A DNA stretch of 64,000 nucleotides, taken from Auanema rhodensis. Lineage: Eukaryota; Nematoda; Chromadorea; Rhabditida; Rhabditidae. Made by a program: the position numbers and the translations under genes. This document shows positions 46,251 to 60,717 of this stretch, piece after piece. The notes under the pieces were generated by a model. That model was not told the DNA's origin and searched no databases. It worked only from the letters and a program-made list of their open reading frames with translations. Numbering within the stretch: position 1 is the stretch's first letter; each line of letters begins with the position of its first letter. The DNA is taken from NCBI GenBank assembly GCA_964057225.1, contig OZ059894.1, positions 12,968,131 to 13,032,130 of the forward strand, read 5' to 3'.

Positions 46251-48069
46251 CAGAAAATTCAAACTTTTTTTTTTCACTGTTTAAAATCTTAATGAACGAA
46301 TGAATTGTTTCAAAACTATTGTAAAAATTTGAGATTGTTTCAAAATACGTGATTAAATAAAGAAAATGGAGTAAAATGAATTGGAAAATTATAAAATATT
46401 TTCATGTTTTATTTCTTGAGTTTCAAAATATTCAAACTTTTTTTTTTCACTGTTTAAAATCTTAATGAACGAATGAATTGTTTCAAAACTATTGTAAAAA
46501 TTTGAGATTGTTTCAAAATACGTGATTAAATGAAGAAAATGGAATAAAATGAATTGGAAAATTATAAAATATTTCCATGTTTTATTTTCTTAGTATCAGA
46601 AAATTCAAATTAAGATCGTTTTTAATGTTTAAAATCTTAATGAACGAATGAATTGTTTCAAAACTATTGTAAAAATATGAGATTGTTTCAAAATACGTGA
46701 TTAAATGAAGAAAATGGAGTAAAATGAATTGGAAAATTATAAAATATTTCCATGTTTTATTTTCTTAGTATCAGAAAATTCAAATTAAGATCGTTTTTAA
46801 TGTTTCAAATCTCAATGAACGAATGAATTGTTTCAAAACTATTGTAAAAATATGAGATTGTTTCAAAATACGTGATTAAATGAAGAAAATGGAGTAAAAT
46901 GAATTGGAAAATTATAAAATATTTTCATGTTTTATTTCTTGAGTATCAAAACATTTAAACTTTTTTTTTTCACTGTTTAAAATCTTACAGAACGAATGAA
47001 TTGTTTCAAAACTATTGTAAAAATTTGAGATTGTTTCAAAATACGTGATTAAATGAAGAAAATGGAGTAAAATGAATTGGAAAATTATAAAATATTTCCA
47101 TGTTTTATTTTCTTATTATCAGAAAATTCAAATTAAGATCGTTTTTAATGTTTCAAATCTTAATGAACGAATTAATTGTTTCAAAACTATTGTAAAAATA
47201 TGAGATTGTTTCAAAATACGTGATTAAATGAAGAAAATAGAGTAAAATGAATTGGAAAATTATGAAATATTTCCATGTTTTATTTTTTTTTTCTTTTTTT
47301 TTTCAACTTTTTTTTTTCACTGTTTAAAATCTTAATGAACGAATGAATTGTTTCAAAACTATTGTAAAAATTTGAGATTGTTTCAAAATACGTGATTAAA
47401 TGAAGAAAATGGAGTAAAATGAATTGGAAAATTATAAAATATTTCAATGTTTTATTTTTTTAGTATCAAAATATTCAAAATTATATCTTTTTTACTGTTA
47501 AAAACATTATTAACTGGATGATTTGTTTGGAAATTATTGTAAAAATATGAGATTGTTTCAAAATACGTGATTAAATGAAGAAAATGGAGTAAAATGAATT
47601 GGAAAATTATAAAATATTTTCCTGTTTTATTTCTTGAGTTTCAAAATATTCAAACTTTTTTTTTTCACTGTTTAAAATCTTAATGAACGAATGAATTGTT
47701 TCAAAACTATTGTAAAAATTTGAGATTGTTTCAAAATACGTGATTAAATGAAGAAAATGGAGTAAAATGAATTGGAAAATTATAAAATATTTCCATGTTT
47801 TATTTTCTTAGTATCAGAAAATTCAAATTAAGATCGTTTTTAATGTTTCAAATCTTAATGAACGAATGAATTGTTTGAAAACTATTGTAAAAATATGAGA
47901 TTGTTTCAAAATACGTGATTAAATGAAGAAAATGGAGTAAAATGAATTGGAAAAATATAAAATATTTTCATGTTTTATTTCTTGAGTTTCAAAATATTCA
48001 AACTTTTTTTTTTCACTGTTTAAAATCTTAATGAACGAATGAATTGTTTCAAAACTATTGTAAAAATTT

Positions 48070-51000
48070 GAGATTGTTTCAAAATACGTGATTAAATGAA
48101 GAAAATAGAGTAAAATGAATTGGAAAATTATAAAATATTTTCATGTTTTATTTTTTGAGTATCAAAATATTTGAAATTATAACTTCTTTACTGTTAAAAA
48201 CATTATTAACTGGATGATTTGTTTCGAAATTATTGTAAAAATTTAAAATTGTTCCAAGAAACATGATTAAATGAAGAAAATAGAGTAAAATGAATTGGAA
48301 AATTATAAAATATTTTCATGTTTTATTTTTTGAGTATCAAAATAATTAAAATTATATCTACTTTACTGTTAAAAACATTATTAACTGGATGATTTGTTTC
48401 GAAATTATTGTAAAATTTAAAATTGTTCCAAGAAACATGATTAAATGAAGAAAATAGAGTAAAATGAATTGGAAAATTTTAAAATATTTTCATGTTTTAT
48501 TTTTTGAGTATCAAAATATTTAAAATTATATCTTCTTTACTGTTAAAAACATTATTAAATGAATGATTTGTTTCGAAATTATTGTAAAAATTTAAAATTG
48601 TTCCAAGAAACATGATTAAATGAAGAAAATAGAGTAAAATGAATTGGAAAATTATAAAATATTTTCATGTTTTATTTCTTGAGTATCAAAATATTCAAAC
48701 TTTTTTTTTCATTGTTTAAAATCTTAATGAACGAATGATTTGTTTCGAAATTATTGTAAAATTTTAAATTGTTCCAAGAAACATGATTAAATGAAGAAAA
48801 TAGAGTAAAATGAATTGGAAAATTTTAAAATATTTTCATGTTTTATTTTTTGAGTATCAAAATATTCAAAATTATATCTTTTTTACTGTTAAAAACATTA
48901 TTAACTGGATGATTTGTTTCGAAATTATTGCAAAAATATGAGATTGTTTCAAAATACGTGATTAAATGAAGAAAATGGAGTAAAATGAATTGGAAAATTA
49001 TAAAATATTTCCATGTTTTATTTCTTGAGTATCAAAATATTCAAAATTATATCTTTTTTACTGTTAAAAACATTATTAACTGGATGATTTGTTTCGAAAT
49101 TATTGCAAAAATATGAGATTGTTTCAAAATACGTGATTAAATGAAGAAAATGGAGTAAAATGAATTGGAAAATTATAAAATATTTTCCTGTTTTATTTCT
49201 TGAGTTTCAAAATATTCAAACTTTTTTTTTTCACTGTTTAAAATCTTAATGAACGAATGAATTGTTTCAAAACTATTGTAAAAATATGAGATTGTTTCAA
49301 AATACGTGATTAAATGAAGAAAATAGAGTAAAATGAATTGGAATATTATAAAATATTTTCATGTTTTATTTCTTGAGTATCAAAATATTCAAACTTTTTT
49401 TTTTCACTGTTTAAAATCTTAATGAACGAATGAATTGTTTCAAAACTATTGTAAAAATATGAGATTGTTTCAAAATACGTGATTAAATAAAGAAAATGGA
49501 GTAAAATGAATTGGAAAATTATAAAATATTTCCATGTTTTATTTTCTTAGTATCAGAAAATTCAAATTAAGATCGTTTTTAATGTTTCAAATCTCAATGA
49601 ACGAATGAATTGTTTCAAAACTATTGCAAAAATATGAGATTGTTTCAAAATACGTGATTAAATGAAGAAAATAGAGTAAAATGAATTGGAATATTATAAA
49701 ATATTTTCATGTTTTATTTCTTGAGTATCAAAATATTCAAACTTTTTTTTTTCACTGTTTAAAATCTTAATGAACGAATGAATTGTTTCAAAACTATTGT
49801 AAAAATATGAGATTGTTTCAAAATACGTGATTAAATAAAGAAAATGGAGTAAAATGAATTGGAAAATTATAAAATATTTTCATGTTTTATTTCTTGAGTT
49901 TCAAAATATTCAAACTTTTTTTTTTCACTGTTTAAAATCTTAATGAACGAATGAATTGTTTCAAAACTATTGTAAAAATATGAGATTGTTTCAAAATACG
50001 TGATTAAATGAAGAAAATGGAGTAAAATGAATTGGAAAATTATAAAATATTTCCATGTTTTATTTCTTGAGTATCAAAATATTCAAACTTTTTTTTTCAC
50101 TGTTTAAAATCTTAATGAACGAATGAATTGTTTCAAAACTATTGTAAAAATATGAGATTGTTTCAAAATACGTGATTAAATGAAGAAAATGGAGTAAAAT
50201 GAATTGGAAAATTATAAAATATTTCCATGTTTTATTTCTTGAGTTTCAAAATATTCAAACTTTTTTTTTTCACTGTTTAAAATCTTAATGAACGAATGAA
50301 TTGTTTCAAAACTATTGTAAAAATTTGAGATTGTTTCAAAATACGTGATTAAATGAAGAAAATAGAGTAAAATGAATTGGAAAATTATAAAATATTTTCA
50401 TGTTTTATTTTTTGAGTATCAAAATATTTGAAATTATAACTTCTTTACTGTTAAAAACATTATTAACTGGATGATTTGTTTCGAAATTATTGTAAAAATT
50501 TAAAATTGTTCCAAGAAACATGATTAAATGAAGAAAATAGAGTAAAATGAATTGGAAAATTATAAAATATTTTCATGTTTTATTTTTTGAGTATCAAAAT
50601 AATTAAAATTATATCTACTTTACTGTTAAAAACATTATTAACTGGATGATTTGTTTCGAAATTATTGTAAAATTTAAAATTGTTCCAAGAAACATGATTA
50701 AATGAAGAAAATAGAGTAAAATGAATTGGAAAATTTTAAAATATTTTCATGTTTTATTTTTTGAGTATCAAAATATTTAAAATTATATCTTCTTTACTGT
50801 TAAAAACATTATTAAATGAATGATTTGTTTCGAAATTATTGTAAAAATTTAAAATTGTTCCAAGAAACATGATTAAATGAAGAAAATAGAGTAAAATGAA
50901 TTGGAAAATTATAAAATATTTTCATGTTTTATTTCTTGAGTATCAAAATATTCAAACTTTTTTTTTCACTGTTTAAAATCTTAATGAACGAATGATTTGT

Positions 51001-52590
51001 TTCGAAATTATTGTAAAATTTTAAATTGTTCCAAGAAACATGATTAAATGAAGAAAATAGAGTAAAATGAATTGGAAAATTTTAAAATATTTTCATGTTT
51101 TATTTTTTGAGTATCAAAATATTCAAAATTATATCTTTTTTACTGTTAAAAACATTATTAACTGGATGATTTGTTTCGAAATTATTGCAAAAATATGAGA
51201 TTGTTTCAAAATACGTGATTAAATGAAGAAAATGGAGTAAAATGAATTGGAAAATTATAAAATATTTCCATGTTTTATTTCTTGAGTATCAAAATATTCA
51301 AAATTATATCTTTTTTACTGTTAAAAACATTATTAACTGGATGATTTGTTTCGAAATTATTGCAAAAATATGAGATTGTTTCAAAATACGTGATTAAATG
51401 AAGAAAATGGAGTAAAATGAATTGGAAAATTATAAAATATTTTCCTGTTTTATTTCTTGAGTTTCAAAATATTCAAACTTTTTTTTTTCACTGTTTAAAA
51501 TCTTAATGAACGAATGAATTGTTTCAAAACTATTGTAAAAATATGAGATTGTTTCAAAATACGTGATTAAATGAAGAAAATAGAGTAAAATGAATTGGAA
51601 TATTATAAAATATTTTCATGTTTTATTTCTTGAGTATCAAAATATTCAAACTTTTTTTTTTCACTGTTTAAAATCTTAATGAACGAATGAATTGTTTCAA
51701 AACTATTGTAAAAATATGAGATTGTTTCAAAATACGTGATTAAATAAAGAAAATGGAGTAAAATGAATTGGAAAATTATAAAATATTTCCATGTTTTATT
51801 TTCTTAGTATCAGAAAATTCAAATTAAGATCGTTTTTAATGTTTCAAATCTCAATGAACGAATGAATTGTTTCAAAACTATTGCAAAAATATGAGATTGT
51901 TTCAAAATACGTGATTAAATGAAGAAAATAGAGTAAAATGAATTGGAATATTATAAAATATTTTCATGTTTTATTTCTTGAGTATCAAAATATTCAAACT
52001 TTTTTTTTTCACTGTTTAAAATCTTAATGAACGAATGAATTGTTTCAAAACTATTGTAAAAATATGAGATTGTTTCAAAATACGTGATTAAATAAAGAAA
52101 ATGGAGTAAAATGAATTGGAAAATTATAAAATATTTTCATGTTTTATTTCTTGAGTTTCAAAATATTCAAACTTTTTTTTTTCACTGTTTAAAATCTTAA
52201 TGAACGAATGAATTGTTTCAAAACTATTGTAAAAATATGAGATTGTTTCAAAATACGTGATTAAATGAAGAAAATGGAGTAAAATGAATTGGAAAATTAT
52301 AAAATATTTCCATGTTTTATTTTCTTAGTATCAGAAAATTCAAATTAAGATCGTTTTTAATGTTTCAAATCTCAATGAACGAATGAATTGTTTCAAAACT
52401 ATTGTAAAAATATGAGATTGTTTCAAAATACGTGATTAAATGAAGAAAATGGAGTAAAATGAATTGGAAAATTATAAAATATTTTCATGTTTTATTTCTT
52501 GAGTATCAAAATATTCAAACTTTTTTTTTCACTGTTTAAAATCTTAATGAACGAATGAATTGTTTCAAAACTATTGTAAAAATTTGAGAT
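48070..52590 (+). repeat. Tandem duplication of about 2258 bp (13 monomers; approximate ends)
   Basis: The series starting with AACTTCTTTACTG at 48181 restarts at 50439. Private variants such as GTAAAATTTTAAATTG (near 48.76 and 51.02 kb), paired TTTCCTG monomers and ATTGCAAAAATATG recur in the same order. The copies diverge at about 50.05 versus 52.3 kb, where a B/A hybrid monomer is present only in the first. Confidence 0.78.
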
Positions 52591-55500
52591 TGTTTCAAAA
52601 TACGTGATTAAATGAAGAAAATGGAATAAAATGAATTGGAAAATTATAAAATATTTCCATGTTTTATTTTCTTAGTATCAGAAAATTCAAATTAAGATCG
52701 TTTTTAATGTTTCAAATCTTAATGAACGAATGAATTGTTTCAAAACTATTGTAAAAATATGAGATTGTTTCAAAATACGTGATTAAATGAAGAAAATAGA
52801 GTAAAATGAATTGGAAAATTATAAAATATTTTCATGTTTTATTTCTTGAGTATCAAAATATTCAAAATTATATCTTTTTTACTGTTAAAAACATTATTAA
52901 CTGGATGATTTGTTTCGAAATTATTGCAAAAATATGAGATTGTTTCAAAATACGTGATTAAATGAAGAAAATGGAGTAAAATGAATTGGAAAATTATAAA
53001 ATATTTTCCTGTTTTATTTCTTGAGTATCAAAATATTCAAACTTTTTTTTTTCACTGTTTAAAATCTTAATGAACGAATGAATTGTTTCAAAACTATTGT
53101 AAAAATATGAGATTGTTTCAAAATACGTGATTAAATAAAGAAAATGGAGTAAAATGAATTGGAAAATTATAAAATATTTTCATGTTTTATTTCTTGAGTT
53201 TCAAAATATTCAATCTTTTTTTTTTCACTGTTTAAAATCTTAATGAACGAATGAATTGTTTCAAAACTATTGTAAAAATATGAGATTGTTTCAAAATACG
53301 TGATCAAATGAAGAAAATGGAGTAAAATGAATTGGAAAATTATAAAATATTTCCATGTTTTATTTTCTTAGTATCAGAAAATTCAAATTAAGATCGTTTT
53401 TCACTGTTTAAAATCTTAATGAACGAATGAATTGTTTCAAAACTATTGTAAAAATATGAGATTGTTTCAAAATACGTGATTAAATGAAGAAAATGGAGTA
53501 AAATGAATTGGAAAATTATAAAATATTTTCATGTTTTATTTCTTGAGTATCAAAATATTTAAACTTTTTTTTTTCACTGTTTAAAATCTTACAGAACGAA
53601 TGAATTGTTTCAAAACTATTGTAAAAATTTGAGATTGTTTCAAAATACGTGATTAAATGAAGAAAATGGAGTAAAATGAATTGGAAAATTATAAAATATT
53701 TCCATGTTTTATTTTCTTATTATCAGAAAATTCAAATTAAGATCGTTTTTAATGTTTCAAATCTTAATGAACGAATTAATTGTTTCAAAACTATTGTAAA
53801 AATATGAGATTGTTTCAAAATACGTGATTAAATGAAGAAAATAGAGTAAAATGAATTGGAAAATTATAAAATATTTCCATGTTTTATTTTTTTTTTCTTT
53901 TTTTTTTCAACTTTTTTTTTTCACTGTTTAAAATCTTAATGAACGAATGAATTGTTTCAAAACTATTGTAAAAATTTGAGATTGTTTCAAAATACGTGAT
54001 TAAATGAAGAAAATGGAGTAAAATGAATTGGAAAATTATAAAATATTTCCATGTTTTATTTTTTTAGTATCAGAAAATTCAAATTAAGATCGTTTTTAAT
54101 GTTTCAAATCTCAATGAACGAATGAATTGTTTCAACACTATTGTAAAAATATGAGATTGTTTCAAAATACGTGATTAAATGAAGAAAATGGAGTAAAATG
54201 AATTGGAAAATTATAAAATATTTTCCTGTTTTATTTCTTGAGTTTCAAAATATTCAAACTTTTTTTTTTCACTGTTTAAAATCTTAATGAACGAATGAAT
54301 TGTTTCAAAACTATTGTAAAAATTTGAGATTGTTTCAAAATACGTGATTAAATGAAGAAAATGGAGTAAAATGAATTGGAAAATTATAAAATATTTTCAT
54401 GTTTTATTTTTTGAGTATCAAAATAATTAAAATTATATCTACTTTACTGTTAAAAACATTATTAACTGGATGATTTGTTTCGAAATTATTGTAAAATTTA
54501 AAATTGTTCCAAGAAACATGATTAAATGAAGAAAATAGAGTAAAATGAATTGGAAAATTTTAAAATATTTTCATGTTTTATTTTTTGAGTATCAAAATAT
54601 TTGAAATTATATCTTCTTTACTGTTAAAAACATTATTAAATGAATGATTTGTTTCAAAATTATTGTAAAAATTTAAAATTGTTCCAAGAAACATGATTAA
54701 ATGAAGAAAATAGAGTAAAATGAATTGGAAAATTATAAAATATTTTCATGTTTTATTTCTTGAGTATCAAAATATTCAAACTTTTTTTTTCACTGTTTAA
54801 AATCTTAATGAACGAATGAATTGTTTCAAAACTATTGTAAAAATTTGAGATTGTTTCAAAATACGTGATTAAATGAAGAAAATGGAATAAAATGAATTGG
54901 AAAATTATAAAATATTTCCATGTTTTATTTTCTTAGTATCAGAAAATTCAAATTAAGATCGTTTTTAATGTTTCAAATCTTAATGAACGAATGAATTGTT
55001 TCAAAACTATTGTAAAAATATGAGATTGTTTCAAAATACGTGATTAAATGAAGAAAATAGAGTAAAATGAATTGGAAAATTATAAAATATTTTCATGTTT
55101 TATTTCTTGAGTATCAAAATATTCAAAATTATATCTTTTTTACTGTTAAAAACATTATTAACTGGATGATTTGTTTCGAAATTATTGCAAAAATATGAGA
55201 TTGTTTCAAAATACGTGATTAAATGAAGAAAATGGAGTAAAATGAATTGGAAAATTATAAAATATTTTCCTGTTTTATTTCTTGAGTATCAAAATATTCA
55301 AACTTTTTTTTTTCACTGTTTAAAATCTTAATGAACGAATGAATTGTTTCAAAACTATTGTAAAAATATGAGATTGTTTCAAAATACGTGATTAAATAAA
55401 GAAAATGGAGTAAAATGAATTGGAAAATTATAAAATATTTTCATGTTTTATTTCTTGAGTTTCAAAATATTCAATCTTTTTTTTTTCACTGTTTAAAATC

Positions 55501-55640
55501 TTAATGAACGAATGAATTGTTTCAAAACTATTGTAAAAATATGAGATTGTTTCAAAATACGTGATCAAATGAAGAAAATGGAGTAAAATGAATTGGAAAA
55601 TTATAAAATATTTCCATGTTTTATTTTCTTAGTATCAGAA
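52480..55640 (+). repeat. Second tandem duplication with about 2261-bp period (approximate ends)
   Basis: ATGGAATAAA at 52621 and 54882, TGATCAAATG at 53301 and 55562, and the CAATC(T) variant of CAAAC(T) near 53.21 and 55.47 kb all show the same 2261-bp offset. A B/A hybrid (AAGATCGTTTTTCACTG near 53.39 kb) marks a crossover in the first copy only. Confidence 0.75.
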
Positions 55641-58600
55641 AATTCAAATTAAGATCGTTTTTAATGTTTCAAATCTCAATGAACGAATGAATTGTTTCAA
55701 AACTATTGTAAAAATATGAGATTGTTTCAAAATACGTGATTAAATGAAGAAAATGGAGTAAAATGAATTGGAAAATCATAAAATATTTTCATGTTTTATT
55801 TCTTGAGTTTCAAAATATTCAATCTTTTTTTTTTCACTGTTTAAAATCTTAATGAACGAATGAATTGTTTCAAAACTATTGTAAAAATATGAGATTGTTT
55901 CAAAATACGTGATTAAATGAAGAAAATGGAGTAAAATGAATTGGAAAATTATAAAATATTTTCATGTTTTATTTCTTGAGTATCAAAATATTTAAACTTT
56001 TTTTTTTCACTGTTTAAAATCTTACAGAACGAATGAATTGTTTCAAAACTATTGTAAAAATTTGAGATTGTTTCAAAATACGTGATTAAATGAAGAAAAT
56101 GGAGTAAAATGAATTGGAAAATTATAAAATATTTCCATGTTTTATTTTCTTATTATCAGAAAATTCAAATTAAGATCGTTTTTAATGTTTCAAATCTTAA
56201 TGAACGAATTAATTGTTTCAAAACTATTGTAAAAATATGAGATTGTTTCAAAATACGTGATTAAATGAAGAAAATAGAGTAAAATGAATTGGAAAATTAT
56301 AAAATATTTCCATGTTTTATTTTTTTTTTTCTTTTTTTTTTCAACTTTTTTTTTTCACTGTTTAAAATCTTAATGAACGAATGAATTGTTTCAAAACTAT
56401 TGTAAAAATTTGAGATTGTTTCAAAATACGTGATTAAATGAAGAAAATGGAGTAAAATGAATTGGAAAATTATAAAATATTTCCATGTTTTATTTTTTTA
56501 GTATCAAGATATTCAAAATTATATCTTTTTTACTGTTAAAAACATTATTAACTGGATGATTTGTTTGGAAATTATTGTAAAAATATGAGATTGTTTCAAA
56601 ATACGTGATTAAATGAAGAAAATGGAGTAAAATGAATTGGAAAATTATAAAATATTTTCCTGTTTTATTTCTTGAGTTTCAAAATATTCAAACTTTTTTT
56701 TTTCACTGTTTAAAATCTTAATGAACGAATGAATTGTTTCAAAACTATTGTAAAAATTTGAGATTGTTTCAAAATACGTGATTAAATGAAGAAAATGGAG
56801 TAAAATGAATTGGAAAATTATAAAATATTTCCATGTTTTATTTTCTTAGTATCAGAAAATTCAAATTAAGATTGTTTTTAATGTTTCAAATCTTAATGAA
56901 CGAATGAATTGTTTCAAAACTATTGTAAAAATATGAGATTGTTTCAAAATACGTGATTAAATGAAGAAAATGGAGTAAAATGAATTGGAAAAATATAAAA
57001 TATTTTCATGTTTTATTTCTTGAGTTTCAAAATATTCAAACTTTTTTTTTTCACTGTTTAAAATCTTAATGAACGAATGAATTGTTTCAAAACTATTGTA
57101 AAAATTTGAGATTGTTTCAAAATACGTGATTAAATGAAGAAAATAGAGTAAAATGAATTGGAAAATTATGAAATATTTTCATGTTTTATTTTTTGAGTAT
57201 CAAAATATTTGAAATTATAACTTCTTTACTGTTAAAAACATTATTAACTGGATGATTTGTTTCGAAATTATTGTAAAAATTTAAAATTGTTCCAAGAAAC
57301 ATGATTAAATGAAGAAAATAGAGTAAAATGAATTGGAAAATTATAAAATATTTTCATGTTTTATTTTTTGAGTATCAAAATAATTAAAATAATATCTACT
57401 TTACTGTTAAAAACATTATTAACTGGATGATTTGTTTCGAAATTATTGTAAAATTTAAAATTGTTCCAAGAAACATGATTAAATGAAGAAAATAGAGTAA
57501 AATGAATTGGAAAATTTTAAAATATTTTCATGTTTTATTTTTTGAGTATCAAAATATTTAAAATTATACCTTCTTTACTGTTAAAAACATTATTAAATGA
57601 ATGATTTGTTTCGAAATTATTGTAAAAATTTAAAATTGTTCCAAGAAACATGATTAAATGAAGAAAATAGAGTAAAATGAATTGGAAAATTATAAAATAT
57701 TTTCATGTTTTATTTCTTGAGTATCAAAATATTCAAACTTTTTTTTTCACTGTTTAAAATCTTAATGAACGAATGATTTGTTTCGAAATTATTATAAAAT
57801 TCAAAATTGTTCCAAGAAACATGATTAAATGAAGAAAATAGAGTAAAATGAATTGGAAAATTTTAAAATATTTTCATGTTTTATTTTTTGAGTATCAAAA
57901 TATTTAAAATTATATCTTCTTTACTGTTAAAAACATTATTAAATGAATGATTTGTTTCGAAATTATTGTAAAAATTTAAAATTGTTCCAAGAAACATGAT
58001 TAAATGAAGAAAATGGAATAAAATGAATTGGAAAATTATAAAATATTTCCATGTTTTATTTCTTGAGTATCAAAATATTCAAAATTATATCTTTTTTACT
58101 GTTAAAAACATTATTAACTAGATGATTTGTTTCGAAATTATTGCAAAAATATGAGATTGTTTCAAAATACGTGATTAAATGAAGAAAATGGAGTAAAATG
58201 AATTGGAAAATTATAAAATATTTTCCTGTTTTATTTCTTGAGTTTCAAAATATTCAAACTTTTTTTTTTCACTGTTTAAAATCTTAATGAACGAATGAAT
58301 TGTTTCAAAACTATTGTAAAAATATGAGATTGTTTCAAAATACGTGATTAAATGAAGAAAATAGAGTAAAATGAATTGGAATATTATAAAATATTTTCAT
58401 GTTTTATTTCTTGAATATCAAAATATTCAAACTTTTTTTTTTCACTGTTTAAAATCTTAATGAACGAATGAATTGTTTCAAAACTATTGTAAAAATATGA
58501 GATTGTTTCAAAATACGTGATTAAATGAAGAAAATGGAGTAAAATGAATTGGAAAATTATAAAATATTTTCCTGTTTTATTTCTTGAGTTTCAAAATATT

Positions 58601-60717
58601 CAAACTTTTTTTTTTCACTGTTTAAAATCTTAATGAACGAATGAATTGTTTCAAAACTATTGTAAAAATTTGAGATTGTTTCAAAATACGTGATTAAATG
58701 AAGAAAATGGAGTAAAATGAATTGGAAAATTATAAAATATTTCCATGTTTTATTTTCTTAGTATCAGAAAATTCAAATTAAGATTGTTTTTAATGTTTCA
58801 AATCTTAATGAACGAATGAATTGTTTCGAAACTATTGTAAAAATATGAGATTGTTTCAAAATACGTGATTAAATGAAGAAAATGGAGTAAAATGAATTGG
58901 AAAAATATAAAATATTTTCATGTTTTATTTCTTGAGTTTCAAAATATTCAAACTTTTTTTTTTCACTGTTTAAAATCTTAATGAACGAATGAATTGTTTC
59001 AAAACTATTGTAAAAATATGAGATTGTTTCAAAATACGTGATTAAATGAAGAAAATGGAGTAAAATGAATTGGAAAATTATAAAATATTTCCATGTTTTA
59101 TTTTCTTAGTATCAGAAAATTCAAATTAAGATCGTTTTTAATGTTTCAAATCTCAATGAACGAATGAATTGTTTCAAAACTATTGTAAAAATATGAGATT
59201 GTTTCGAAATACGTGATTAAATGAAGAAAATGGAGTAAAATGAATTGGAAAATTATAAAATATTTTCATGTTTTATTTCTTGAGTATCAAAATATTTAAA
59301 CTTTTTTTTTTCACTGTTTAAAATCTTACAGAACGAATGAATTGTTTCAAAACTATTGTAAAAATTTGAGATTGTTTCAAAATACGTGATTAAATGAAGA
59401 AAATGGAGTAAAATGAATTGGAAAATTATAAAATATTTCCATGTTTTATTTTCTTATTATCAGAAAATTCAAATTAAGATTGTTTTTAATGTTTCAAATC
59501 TTAATGAACGAATTAATTGTTTCAAAACTATTGTAAAAATATGAGATTGTTTCAAAATACGTGATTAAATGAAGAAAATAGAGTAAAATGAATTGGAAAA
59601 TTATAAAATATTTCCATGTTTTATTTTTTTTTTTCTTTTTTTTTTCAACTTTTTTTTTTCACTGTTTAAAATCTTACAGAACGAATGAATTGTTTCAAAA
59701 CTATTGTAAAAATTTGAGATTGTTTCAAAATACGTGATTAAATGAAGAAAATGGAGTAAAATGAATTGGAAAATTATAAAATATTTCCATGTTTTATTTT
59801 CTTAGTATCAGAAAATTCAAATTAAGATCGTTTTTAATGTTTCAAATCTTAATGAACGAATTAATTGTTTCAAAACTATTGTAAAAATATGAGATTGTTT
59901 CAAAATACGTGATTAAATGAAGAAAATAGAGTAAAATGAATTGGAATATTATAAAATATTTTCATGTTTTATTTCTTGAGTATCAAAATATTCAAACTTT
60001 TTTTTTTCACTGTTTAAAATCTTAATGAACGAATGAATTGTTTCAAAACTATTGTAAAAATTTGAGATTGTTTCAAAATACGTGATTAAATGAAGAAAAT
60101 AGAGTAAAATGAATTGGAAAATTATAAAATATTTTCATGTTTTATTTTTTGAGTATCAAAATAATTAAAATTATATCTACTTTACTGTTAAAAACATTAT
60201 TAACTGGATGATTTGTTTCGAAATTATTGTAAAATTTAAAATTGTTCCAAGAAACATGATTAAATGAAGAAAATAGAGTAAAATGAATTGGAAAATTTTA
60301 AAAAATTTTCATGTTTTATTTTTTGAGTATCAAAATATTTGAAATTATATCTTCTTTACTGTTAAAAACATTATTAAATGAATGATTTGTTTCAAAATTA
60401 TTGTAAAAATTTAAAATTGTTCCAAGAAACATGATTAAATGAAGAAAATAGAGTAAAATGAATTGGAAAATTATAAAATATTTTCATGTTTTATTTCTTG
60501 AGTATCAAAATATTCAAACTTTTTTTTTCACTGTTTAAAATCTTAATGAACGAATGAATTGTTTCAAAACTATTGTAAAAATTTGAGATTGTTTCAAAAT
60601 ACGTGATTAAATGAAGAAAATGGAATAAAATGAATTGGAAAATTATAAAATTATAAAAAATCCATGTTTTATTTTCTTAGTATCAGAAAATTCAAATTAA
60701 GATCGTTTTTAATGTTT

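Larger units (their letters stand above)
30639..60717 (+). repeat. AT-rich satellite array, block III (about 170 monomers)
   Basis: Plus-polarity satellite with type A, B, C and D monomers. 31.0-45.4 kb follows the same order as about 11-26 kb with local copy-number changes; for instance the type C dimer region is present once (33264-33788, 525 bp) instead of six times. Further right lie local tandem duplications (listed separately) and T-rich hybrid monomers, with T-runs broken by a single C and then CAAC, near 44.28, 47.29, 53.89, 56.33 and 59.63 kb (also 25.40 kb in block II). No genes seen; the short open frame at 40205-40390 on minus is satellite sequence. Confidence 0.97.
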
